DNA of 18,798 nt from CAZYVU01 sp964651435 (lineage in GTDB: Bacteria; Desulfobacterota; Syntrophorhabdia; Syntrophorhabdales; CAYQXL01), in contig CAZYVU010000045.1 in NCBI GenBank assembly GCA_964651435.1, positions 1 to 18,798 of the forward strand. Direction: 5' to 3'. Numbering within the stretch: the first letter of the stretch is position 1; each line of letters starts with the position of its first letter. The notes below the pieces were generated by a model. It was not told where the DNA came from. It was given only the letters and a program-made list of their open reading frames with translations, and made no database searches. Position numbers and translations under genes: made by a program. This document shows, one piece after another, positions 1 to 6,923 of the stretch.

Positions 1-190
1 CTGGGTAGCTATGCACGGAAGGGATAACCACTGAAAGCATCTAAGTGGGAAGCCCGCCTCAAGATTAGTTGTCCCGTCCGGTAGCAATACTGGGCTAAGA
101 CCCCATGTAGACGACATGGTTGATAGGCTGATGGTGTAAGCACAGCAATGTGTTGAGCCTACCAGTACTAATCGGTCGAGAGGCTTGATC
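1..190 (+). rRNA. 23S ribosomal RNA, 3' end (partial)
   Basis: The first ~190 bases match the conserved 3' terminus of bacterial 23S rRNA. They include the 'ggaagggataaccactgaaa' segment, the 'catctaagtgggaagc' segment and the final 'ccagtactaatcggtcgag' helix just before the end. The gene begins upstream of the window. A 5S gene follows after about 55 bases, the usual bacterial 23S-5S order, with no tRNA in the spacer. The exact 3' end is estimated from where the closing helix should finish. Confidence 0.96.
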
Positions 191-244
191 ATATTCAAAT
201 ATCACTCATATATGGTTGTCAGTAAAATTTGGTTTAGTAAAGTT

Positions 245-362
245 TCCCGGTGACCATAGCGCAGGGGCCACACCCGTTCCCATCCCGAACACGGTAGTTA
301 AGCCCTGCCGCGCCGATGATACTGCACGCGTGAGTGTGTGGGAAAGTAGGTCGTTGCCGGGT
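245..362 (+). rRNA. 5S ribosomal RNA
   Basis: The segment carries the conserved 5S core 'cacccgttcccatcccgaac' and has 5' (cccgg, 246-250) and 3' (ccggg, 357-361) ends that pair to form helix I. Its length of ~117 nt is normal. It lies directly downstream of 23S and is followed by a terminator, so it is the last gene of this rRNA operon. The ends are accurate to within a few bases. Confidence 0.95.
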
Positions 363-375
363 TTTTTCTTTTAGA

Positions 376-420
376 GGGGGTAAACGTCGCACATACCGTG
401 ACGCTTGCCCCCTTTTCTTT
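376..420 (+). terminator. Rho-independent terminator of the rRNA operon
   Basis: A 13-bp stem is formed by 376-388 (ggggg then taaacgtc) and 400-412 (gacgcttg then ccccc), with one G-U wobble, one mismatch and an 11-nt loop. It is followed at once by ttttcttt. It lies 14 bases after the 5S gene. Confidence 0.88.
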
Positions 421-466
421 GTCTCCCAACGACTTCTATCAAAACGGTATTGGAAAATAGATTTCA

Positions 467-1284
467 ATGAAATGTAAGATAGTGGTGATCGTCGTTTTGG
501 GTCTGTTGTTTTGGGGCTGTGAGAACAGGTATACAGATTTGGACCTAAGGGTCTATCAATACCGGGACACAAAGGATCTCGGCAAGTTTGTCGATGATGC
601 TTCTTAGACACTCAAAAAGGATGATTTAGAAAAGGACCTGGAATACTTCCGAAAAAACCGTGTGCTTCTTAATACGCCCGATCGTTATCTTTAGATCTAC
701 GACATGAATGGCCTGAACATCTATCACTCGGGTATGCCCCATCTGGAGGGTAAAAATCGTTGGGATGTCACGGATATGAATGGCAAGAAACCGCTTCAAA
801 TGGTAGTGGCCGTAATCGGTGACAAGAACAACCCGCACGCGCGGATACATTATTGATGGTGGGAACCGGGTAAGTTCTATCCTGTTCCCAAGTCATGCTG
901 TCATTTCAAAGTCACAACGGGGGATGGAAAGGTGTTGTTTATTGGCGGCGGTCTCTGAGATAGCAGACCCTGCCTCTCAGTACTCTTTTCGAGATGTAAA
1001 GGTGTTTGCTTTTACGGCGGCCGGGAAAATGCTTCTCGCCTGTGATGAAGGATAGGCTTTCTGAGTTCGAATTACTGAACACTGTTGACGAGATGGGGCA
1101 CAAACCATTCGCTAAGGCACTGATCGAACTGCGCAATAAAGATTCGGCCTGGGAGGTCTTTCTTGCCAAAAACGGTTATCAGAGGACACTCGTGAAAAAA
1201 GGTCTCTATCTGCGCAAAACGCATATGTCCGGTCGGGAAATCTATGTCGGTGCAGTAACAGACCTCCCTCAGCCACCGGGATGA
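467..1284 (+). pseudogene. Degenerate double-Cache-domain lipoprotein gene
   Basis: An ATG at 467 opens a frame with a lipoprotein-like signal (hydrophobic VVIVVLGLLFWGC, lipobox Cys at residue 18). It continues with Cache-domain hallmarks: IYDMNGLNIYHSG, PHLEGKN, WDVTDMNGK, then HY-stop-WWEPGKFYPVPK. The frame is broken by TAG at 605 and 692 and TGA at 854 and 956. Homology resumes in another frame around 957-1055 (YSFRDVKVFAFTAAGKML) and again in the third frame around 1055-1284 (DEMGHKPFAKALIELRNK, YQRTLVKKGLYLR, YVGAVTDLPQPPG), the second Cache unit. Cache domains bind small molecules outside the cytoplasm, and a free lipoprotein version would be a periplasmic ligand-binding protein. Four stops and two frame changes make this a non-functional remnant. 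The Cache family call is from motif memory and looks good. Confidence 0.8.
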
Positions 1285-1296
1285 TGTGGGCGACGA

Positions 1297-1780
1297 ATGG
1301 TAGAACGTAAGAGATATGAATACTCTGTCAACGAGCTACCTCCGTTGCAGCATTTGTTTCTGTCGGCATTTCAGCACGTGCTGATACTGGTTGTCGCCAT
1401 CGGTATACCTATAATCTTTGCGGCCCATCCTATTTGAGCCTTTCTCTTTCTGCGGCGTGGATCGGCGGTCTGTCTTTGATGCGGGGCATTACTGTCGTGG
1501 CCGGTTTCATCGAGATCCTGCTTGCGCCGGTTATCCAAAAGGTGAAAAGCGTATTCCCGATTTACGTTGCCGGCCTTGTTGTGACGCTGGTCGGAATCAG
1601 CATCATTCACGTCATTTCTTGGTCTTACCCTCTGGGGCGATGCGGTGCGCAGTATAGATATTTTCATTGGTGCCGTGACGCTGCCGATAATGGTCTTCTG
1701 TAATTTATGGGGAAAAGGATTTGTTAAGATCTACTGTTTGATTATCGGGATGTTTCTGGGTTGGATCCTGGCCTCGCGAC
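1297..1780 (+). pseudogene. Degenerate NCS2-family nucleobase (uracil/xanthine-type) permease
   Basis: An ATG at 1297 begins a frame resembling the N-terminus of NCS2 permeases (NELPPLQHLFLSAFQHVLIL, then IPIIFAA). It stops at TGA 1435. Further permease-like sequence follows in a second frame (about 1449-1640: GGLSLMRGITVVAGFIEILL, APVIQKVKSVFPIYVAGLVV, TLVGISII) and in a third (about 1640-1780: GAVTLPIMVFCNLWGKGF, then LIIGMFLGWILA). NCS2 proteins are normally over 400 residues, so the ~160 codons here imply large deletions between the first and second blocks and at the C-terminus as well as frameshifts. It starts 12 bases after the Cache pseudogene ends, so the two were probably in one operon. 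Substrate cannot be told from the remnant. Confidence 0.7.
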
Positions 1781-1821
1781 CGCCATATCGGGACTGTTGG
1801 GTTCGATGGCAGTGAGAGATG

Positions 1822-1905
1822 GAATTGCCGCTCCTTACAGACGACGACAAGGAAAAGATCTGCTGTTCCAACGCAGCGCAGCTACTGGGATTGGCGTGTA
1901 CCTAA
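1822..1905 (+). pseudogene. C-terminal remnant of an amidohydrolase
   Basis: The 27 codons from 1822 to the TAA at 1903 read ELPLLTDDDKEKICCSNAAQ followed by LLGLACT. This closely matches the end of the intact amidohydrolase at 7799 (QLPFLTDSEKEKICFSNAAR then LLGLEEV), including an identical 14-base stretch, aaggaaaagatctg. The upstream catalytic part is missing: the fragment is joined to the end of the permease remnant. A weak match further upstream (1792-1821) is possible, but it contains a stop. This is an old paralogue that lost nearly everything but its last helix. Confidence 0.75.
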
Positions 1906-1936
1906 GGCCATGCGGAGCAAAGCGTCGGCGGACGGC

Positions 1937-4150
1937 TCAGCGCTTCCCCATCTGGCTCAACGTGAATGTCTGTCCGCCTATGGTCATGGCGCCTGACCTC
2001 CCGGTCGGGCTGTCATATCGAGGTATGGAAAGTTTGATGGAGCCGCGGTTGTTAGCAAGGATCGTGTCGGTAATGGTAATCCAGCCCGTATTGTTGACGA
2101 TCTCCGGCGGTCTGCAAAAGGTGTAATCCCTCGCCGTGACCAATACGGTGACATTGCCGCCCTTAGAGGAAAGGGTTCTCCGGGCCGGTATGACGCTGTA
2201 CCTGCAGGAGCCTGTCTCGAACATAGCCCCCACGGCAACGTCCGAACGCATGACGATGGAGCACTGGCCGCGGCCCCTGCAGCCGCCGGTCCAGCCCGTG
2301 AAGACGGAGCCGCTGTCGGGAATGGGCGTGAGGGCGACCCGCGTGTTCTTTTCAAAGCCGACGCGACAGGTGGGGCCGCAGTCTATGCCGGAAAGGGATG
2401 AGACGACCCTGCCCGACCCCAAGCCCGATTTAGTGACGGCAAGGGTGGGGATAAAAGAGAATTTCAACACGAAGGCATTTAGGCCGTTCGTGTTGCCGGG
2501 CCAGTTTTGGGCCGGATTCTTGAGCGGAAAGTCGGAGGAGTAAGTGGGACCCGCTTGGACGACGTTCCCCGTGGAATCGACGGCAAGACCGTAGGTCCGG
2601 TCGCCTAAGGTTCCGCCGATGTATGTCGAGTAGCCTAAGGTGGTCCCGTCGGGGCTGATCTGCATGAGGATGGCGTCGAAGTCTCCCTGAAGGGATGTGA
2701 AGAGCGCGTCGGCTGTGTACGGAAACCGGGTCGGAGCCTCAACGGGGGTTGGGGAGTACACGTACTGGATGCCTACCTGATTGTTGGTCTCTCCCCCCAC
2801 ATAGGCGGTGCCTTTCGAGTCGAAGGCCACGCTGGTACAGAAAGCACCCCCGGTATTGTTCGTCGATCCGCCGCCCAGGAATGTGGCGTAGGCGAGCGAT
2901 GCCGTACCGGAGAGAGTGGGGTTGATCTTCACGAGGTACGGTTCGTCGTTCGACGCGTTTTGCAAGAGGTAGGTGGCCGAATTGTATATGCTCGGCATGG
3001 ACGAGCCGTTCATAGGAAAGTCGTACGACTGTGTCCTTCCCGTGACCAGAATGAGACCTTGCGGGTCTATGGCGACACCGTAGGCGTCGTCGCGGGCCGC
3101 GTCGGTTTGGCCTCCTAAGTAGGTGCAGTAGCCCGTCATGTACTGGGAGGATTGCTCTCCAGGCCGGCTCGAGGTGAACTGCGCGACGTAGCCGTTGCTC
3201 GTAAAGTGTGCTGCCGGGGATTTGGGTTGGTAGCCGTTCGCGGTTGTGGGGAAGTCCGAGGAGGCGGTGAAGCCGACAATGGTGATGAGGCTGCCGGTAA
3301 AGCTAACCGCCACGCCGTGCCCCTTGTCGTCGCCCGTGCCTCCGAAGAAGCTGGAGTAGACGAGGGAGTCCTTGCCGCTCTTCCCTGGGTCGATGATAGA
3401 GAGGAAGGCATCCTTGCCGCCGGCAAGCTGGGGCTGGACGGCATTCGCCGGCGTCACGGGAAAGTCAACGGAGGAGGTGATCCCCGTAACATAGACGAGG
3501 CCCTGTGCGTCGACGGCCACGTTGTTGCCGTTGTTCGAGTCGTAGGCAAAGGTGTTGGGCTCCGGCGTCCCCTCGGTGTCGCTCCCTCCCAGATAGGTCG
3601 AGTAGAGCATAGTGCCGCTCCCATCAAAAACGGTGAGGAAGTAGTCCGACTTGCCGGCGAGCTTCGGTTGGTACGGGTTTATTGTCGGAAAGGGCACCAA
3701 TCCATCGGAGGTCGTCAGCCCGGCGACGGCAACTCCGCCGTTCGGCATGGCCGCGACCCCCACCCCAAGGCTCTGGTTGTTTCCGCCGAGGTACGTGGAC
3801 CAGAGCAGGTTGCCGCTGGGGTCATACTTTGCCACGAAGGCCGACATCGCGCTCCCCTGGGCGGGCTGCTGTTGCGAGGCATTAACCACGGGAAGGTCGG
3901 AGACAGTGGTGGCACCGGTGACATAGATGTTCCCCTCGGTATCGACGGCGGTATTTTGCGCAAAGGTGTTGGCGCCGCTGCAAGAGGCGCAGGGTGTTGA
4001 TCCGCCGAGGTACGTGGAAAAAACCAGCGCCGGCGTCTGCCTCACTGACACCTGCGCCTCAGCGCCGACAGACGAATGGTTGTTGCAGAGGATGGCGACG
4101 ACGATGAGTGAGATGCAACAGAAAGGATGATGCCTGATCCGTCGCAGCAT
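1937..4150 (-). CDS. Secreted SBBP beta-propeller protein with InlB-like and BACON domains
   Basis: This 737-residue protein has a Sec signal (hydrophobic ISLIVVAIL, cleavage near SVGA-EA, ~residue 31). Seven SBBP repeats follow (about 40-566). Each carries a variant of STYLGG, a GVA(V/I)D..G..YVTG segment and a DFP-type turn; seven repeats would close a seven-bladed propeller. Residues about 567-645 resemble a divergent InlB B-repeat (ALTPIPDSGSVFTGWTGGC), and about 646-737 resemble a BACON domain (TGWITITD, GGQTFTLSQ). No membrane anchor or sorting signal is visible at the C-terminus. The ATG at 4150 is chosen because acaggagg sits 7-10 bases upstream and the signal peptide starts there. 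An in-frame ATG at 4369 lies in the promoter region and would add 73 implausible residues. Family members are extracellular or surface proteins of unknown, probably binding or adhesive, role. Confidence 0.88.
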   Translation of the reverse strand: MLRRIRHHPFCCISLIVVAILCNNHSSVGAEAQVSVRQTPALVFSTYLGGSTPCASCSGANTFAQNTAVDTEGNIYVTGATTVSDLPVVNASQQQPAQGSAMSAFVAKYDPSGNLLWSTYLGGNNQSLGVGVAAMPNGGVAVAGLTTSDGLVPFPTINPYQPKLAGKSDYFLTVFDGSGTMLYSTYLGGSDTEGTPEPNTFAYDSNNGNNVAVDAQGLVYVTGITSSVDFPVTPANAVQPQLAGGKDAFLSIIDPGKSGKDSLVYSSFFGGTGDDKGHGVAVSFTGSLITIVGFTASSDFPTTANGYQPKSPAAHFTSNGYVAQFTSSRPGEQSSQYMTGYCTYLGGQTDAARDDAYGVAIDPQGLILVTGRTQSYDFPMNGSSMPSIYNSATYLLQNASNDEPYLVKINPTLSGTASLAYATFLGGGSTNNTGGAFCTSVAFDSKGTAYVGGETNNQVGIQYVYSPTPVEAPTRFPYTADALFTSLQGDFDAILMQISPDGTTLGYSTYIGGTLGDRTYGLAVDSTGNVVQAGPTYSSDFPLKNPAQNWPGNTNGLNAFVLKFSFIPTLAVTKSGLGSGRVVSSLSGIDCGPTCRVGFEKNTRVALTPIPDSGSVFTGWTGGCRGRGQCSIVMRSDVAVGAMFETGSCRYSVIPARRTLSSKGGNVTVLVTARDYTFCRPPEIVNNTGWITITDTILANNRGSIKLSIPRYDSPTGRSGAMTIGGQTFTLSQMGKR

Positions 4151-4330
4151 AGATGCTCCTCCTGTAGGCACCTGAAGTATTCTTGAGAGATCCATGGCTA
4201 TAGCCCAATTCCCAAGCCGGGCAGAGGCGGAAAAGGCTGCATACCCCGGGTTCAGTATGGAGTCGGTCGGAGGCTGGTGGTTTATGTTGCGGTTGCATCC
4301 CCCGCTGCATCTCCGCAACGTCTCGCCTAT
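4151..4330 (-). other. Long 5' leader of the SBBP gene
   Basis: About 180 nt lie between the putative transcription start and the ATG. The leader can form at least one hairpin (CATAC at 4255-4259 minus pairing with GTATG at 4240-4244) and ends in a strong Shine-Dalgarno sequence, aggagg. I looked for c-di-GMP (GEMM) riboswitch hallmarks and did not find the conserved set, so its role is unassigned. Confidence 0.35.
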
Positions 4331-4340
4331 ATTATATACT

Positions 4341-4369
4341 ATTGTGTCACCTGCCCTGTGACATGTCAA
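4341..4369 (-). promoter_or_regulatory. Promoter with internal inverted repeat, upstream of the SBBP gene
   Basis: On the minus strand TTGACA (4364-4369) is followed after 17 bases by CACAAT (4341-4346), a fair sigma-70 pair; a perfect TATAAT lies slightly further downstream (4331-4336). Between the boxes is the inverted repeat TGTCAC-N7-GTGACA (4345-4363), a likely operator. The predicted transcript has a leader of about 180-200 nt before the ATG at 4150. Confidence 0.55.
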
Positions 4370-4679
4370 GAACGAGTCCGAGGGGGCGTTTCCGGGAGCG
4401 GGCCGAGGCGCAGTATCTCAGTGTAGGCGTCTGAATCAAAGATGCACGCAGATGGAAGCTCAATCAAGGCGGATAGAGGACCGCTTCTGACCGAATAGGG
4501 GATACAGACGCGTACCCGGCCGGCTTTGCGGCCGCTTCTCAGCCCCGCTGCTCTGCCTCAGTAGTTCACTGACGACACGTTACGAATCACGAATCGCCGA
4601 TCGCAGATTAAGAATAACGATTCACGCCTCACGAGGTACGAATCACCCCATCCGGAACGGTGGGCCAACGATCGGTTTT
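4370..4679. other. Intergenic region with short direct repeats
   Basis: No gene is supported here. The segment 4578-4650 holds repeated units: tacgaatcac occurs at 4581-4590 and 4637-4646, with variants (acgaatcgc, acgattcac) between. The rest shows only GC-rich short hairpins such as ccggccggctttgcggcc (4517 on). Confidence 0.4.
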
Positions 4680-4856
4680 GACCCGATTGAATTATTGAAG
4701 AGCGTCCCCCTTGCCCCACCTGAGTGCGAAAAGTTGACGGGTGAAGAAAGATATGGGGTTCGTCAGGGCTGGTACCGAGTCGTCTATTCTGTCCGGGACG
4801 AGGAAGTTGCTGCATGGGTTGTAAGGGGCGGACATGGGAAGGATGTTTACAGATAG
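4680..4856 (+). pseudogene. RelE/ParE-type toxin, C-terminal fragment
   Basis: An open frame ending at TAG 4854-4856 encodes about 58 residues that fit the C-terminal two thirds of RelE-superfamily toxins: ECEKLTGEERYGVRQGWYRV, then VYSVRDEEVAAW and GGHGKDVYR. The family pattern is L.G...yR.R.G.YRViY...GHR.dVY. The usual N-terminal helix is absent, no start codon with a ribosome binding site is visible, and no antitoxin gene flanks it. The usual GHR arginine reads as Gly. It is best read as a decayed toxin. Confidence 0.65.
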
Positions 4857-4914
4857 GCAATAGGGCCTTGTCCCTCCACGGGATGGATCGAAGCGACGTA
4901 CTCTCCAAGGGCCG

Positions 4915-5010
4915 TTAAGCCACCTTCTCGAACTCCTTACCCTCGTACTCAGGGAACACGATGATGGTGCGGGCTGTACGCTGAGGTTCGTCGTCCTGAT
5001 GCCGCTCCCG
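4915..5010 (-). pseudogene. Short unrecognised coding remnant
   Basis: Immediately beyond the terminator of the flavoprotein gene, a minus-strand frame runs about 30 codons to TAA at 4915-4917 and ends TARTIIVFPEYEGKEFEKVA. The composition (alternating hydrophobic strand, then acidic tail) reads like a genuine protein end. There is no start and I do not recognise the family. It may be the tail of a gene interrupted or deleted at this junction. Confidence 0.25.
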
Positions 5011-5012
5011 GA

Positions 5013-5044
5013 GAAAAAAACAGGGGCCCCCGTCGGGGCCCCAC
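5013..5044 (-). terminator. Rho-independent terminator after the flavoprotein gene
   Basis: On the minus strand GGGGCCCC, loop GACG and GGGGCCCC are followed by TGTTTTTTT. The stem is very stable and starts about 22 bases past the stop codon at 5066. Confidence 0.93.
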
Positions 5045-5065
5045 GAAGGTCCGTCGAGTATTATG

Positions 5066-6610
5066 CTATTTCCAAGTGTTCTCTTTGGCTGCGTTCTTCC
5101 CGGCTATCCTGCCGAGGACGAAGCAGGTATTGAGGAACGCGCCGCTGCCGGCATAGGCGCGCATCGTTGCGGCCATAGCGCCGCCGGTGTATAAGTGCGG
5201 TATGGGCTCGTTGAATGAGTCGATAACCTGCGCCTTCGTATTAATCCGGAGGCCGCCGAAGGACTCCACAACGGCGACGGTGACCTTGCCGGCGTAAAAG
5301 GGTGCCGTCTCGATGGTCCCCATCGCCTTGGCCCTTCCAAAGGCGGGATCCTTCCCCTGCCTGGCTGAGGCGTTGAACTGATCGAGGGTTTGCTTGAGGA
5401 CGGCCGCGTCGAGACCTACGGCCTTGGCCAGCTCTTCAATGGTCTGTCCCTGCTTGAGCCAGCCGTTCTTGATCTCCGTGCTCAAATCGGCGCTGAATCC
5501 AAAGCCGATGGAGCCGCCCGCCTGCTTGCGGACGCGATCATCGAAAATGACGAAAACGGTTTTTTGCTTGAGGATCTGGGGGGACACAACCTGATAGTAC
5601 TCGGTCTCGTTGAAGAAGCGTTTAGCTGACTCATTTACGAAGATTGCCGGATACTTGTAGAGGAAGTAAGCGCTGGAGAACATGAGTGCCTTTTGCTCCG
5701 GCACTACTTCGAGCGCCGGCAGGGACGGGGGTAGTTCAACCGTCCCCGTGTCCCTTATGGGCGAGCCTATCTTCTCGGCCATCCTGATGCCGTCACCCAC
5801 AAGGCCCTGGGCGACCACGGGCACCGCCTTGATCTGGAGGGGGAAAAAGCTCTTCACCATCTCCTTGTTTCTGGCAAACCCGCCGCTGGCAAGTACGACG
5901 GCGCGATTAGCCTTGATATGTACAGGGCCGCGAGGACCCTTAGCGGTAACCCCGATCACAACGCCCTCGTCGTTCATTATAAGGCGCTCTGCGGGCGTTT
6001 CGTAAAGTACGTTTATCTTCCTGTCCTGCACCGCCTTTACGAGCACGGTCATAAGACCCTTACCCCTGCCCTTGGCGCAATGGCCCCTCTTGGCCGGCTT
6101 GGCCGCGGACTTGTATTGTTCCTCAAGCCCTGAGTAGTAGAGCAGGTCCGTGGGCATTTCGACCCCCAGACGCAGAAGCCATTCCACCACATCGGCTGAC
6201 TGCTGGGTTAGGAGGCGAAGTAGGTCGGGGTCGAGGAGGCCGTTATTCGAGGCCATCCAGTACTTGTACATTTCCTCTGGATTGTCGGACACCCCTGCCT
6301 TCTGCTGTATCGAGGTTCCTGCGGCATAAATGATCCCGCCGCTGATGGCCGTGCTGCCTCCAGCCATTGGCGCCTTCTCTATGATGAGGACCTTCGCTCC
6401 GTTGTCGTGTGCCTCCAGTGCGGCGGCGGCTCCGGTGCCTCCGAAGCCCACGACAACCACATCGGCCTCCCTGTCCCATCTATTCGGAATCCGGGCGGCA
6501 GCGGCCTTACCCGCTCCGACCGACACCAATGCGACCGTTCCGGCACCGAGCACGGCGCCCTTGAGAAATCCACGTCTGTTTAAGCCCTTTCCTTCTGTTG
6601 TTTCACCCAT
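5066..6610 (-). CDS. Tat-exported FAD-dependent oxidoreductase (fumarate reductase / KstD-fold)
   Basis: This 514-residue protein begins with a twin-arginine signal (NRRGFLKGAVLGAG, arginines at 12-13, hydrophobic stretch, then GKAAAA-R near residue 38), so it should act folded in the periplasm. A Rossmann FAD site follows (VVVVGFGGTGAAAALEA, glycines at 55-60, then VLIIEK with the ribose-binding Glu and GGSTAISGG). The C-terminal FAD cap is GGLRINTKAQVID then LYTGGAMAA. The fold is that of fumarate and urocanate reductases and ketosteroid dehydrogenases. No haem motif (CxxCH) is present. The position where fumarate reductases carry their proton-donor Arg (NE..TRD..S) appears to read NETEYYQVVS here, so another substrate is likely. 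The ATG at 6610 has aaggagg nine bases upstream and is preferred over an ATG at 6643. It is transcribed divergently from the amidohydrolase-porin pair and has its own terminator. Confidence 0.88.
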   Translation of the reverse strand: MGETTEGKGLNRRGFLKGAVLGAGTVALVSVGAGKAAAARIPNRWDREADVVVVGFGGTGAAAALEAHDNGAKVLIIEKAPMAGGSTAISGGIIYAAGTSIQQKAGVSDNPEEMYKYWMASNNGLLDPDLLRLLTQQSADVVEWLLRLGVEMPTDLLYYSGLEEQYKSAAKPAKRGHCAKGRGKGLMTVLVKAVQDRKINVLYETPAERLIMNDEGVVIGVTAKGPRGPVHIKANRAVVLASGGFARNKEMVKSFFPLQIKAVPVVAQGLVGDGIRMAEKIGSPIRDTGTVELPPSLPALEVVPEQKALMFSSAYFLYKYPAIFVNESAKRFFNETEYYQVVSPQILKQKTVFVIFDDRVRKQAGGSIGFGFSADLSTEIKNGWLKQGQTIEELAKAVGLDAAVLKQTLDQFNASARQGKDPAFGRAKAMGTIETAPFYAGKVTVAVVESFGGLRINTKAQVIDSFNEPIPHLYTGGAMAATMRAYAGSGAFLNTCFVLGRIAGKNAAKENTWK

Positions 6611-6739
6611 CTGTGCTTCCCTCCTTGATTTTCCTTGAACCAAGACCTTCCATGCTACCCCTCAATCCCTTCGCGGCCCCGCCCCCTGTTCCATGGTTCG
6701 TGGGGCCCCGCGAGTGACGATGGGCGTCGAATGACTATT

Positions 6740-6769
6740 ATTATACCGCCCAAGCCTTTGTCGGTGCAA
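6740..6769 (-). promoter_or_regulatory. Promoter for the Tat flavoprotein gene
   Basis: On the minus strand a perfect TATAAT (6740-6745) lies 18 bases downstream of TTGCAC (6764-6769). The leader to the ATG at 6610 would be about 120 nt and contains GC-rich inverted sequence (ggggcccc, ggcggggcc). Confidence 0.55.
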
Positions 6770-6848
6770 GGATACGCGGTTTTGCAGCGGCGCTGTAGTG
6801 CCCTCACCAGGAAGCAGGCCAAATGATTGGGATATGCCGCTGCGGGCA

Positions 6849-6878
6849 TTGAATAGGAGCAGCCTGCGGTGCTACAAT
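6849..6878 (+). promoter_or_regulatory. Promoter for the amidohydrolase-porin operon
   Basis: TTGAAT (6849-6854), an 18-base spacer and TACAAT (6873-6878) form a reasonable sigma-70 promoter. It starts transcription near 6885, which rules out the upstream GTG at 6798 as start codon. It faces away from the flavoprotein promoter about 80 bases to the left. Confidence 0.55.
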
Positions 6879-6923
6879 GAAGCGGAAAGCGAGCAAAAAG
6901 GGGTATCCTATAAATCAAGAAGG

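Noticed and set aside
234..611. 125-codon minus-strand ORF over the 5S rRNA
   Set aside because: It is antisense to 5S rRNA and its terminator and has no family resemblance.
3152..4000. 282-codon plus-strand ORF opposite the SBBP gene
   Set aside because: It is a Gly/Val/Arg-rich shadow frame opposite a clear repeat protein.
4151..4330. c-di-GMP (GEMM) riboswitch in the SBBP leader
   Set aside because: Only loose similarity to the 3' part was seen; the conserved GCAAAGCC-type core and tetraloop receptor are absent.
4151..4369. 73-residue N-terminal extension of the SBBP protein
   Set aside because: Its first codon lies within the -35 box of the promoter, and the strong ribosome binding site and signal peptide both point to 4150.
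4578..4650. Possible CRISPR-like repeats (tacgaatcac)
   Set aside because: Only two exact 10-base copies with irregular spacing; not an array.
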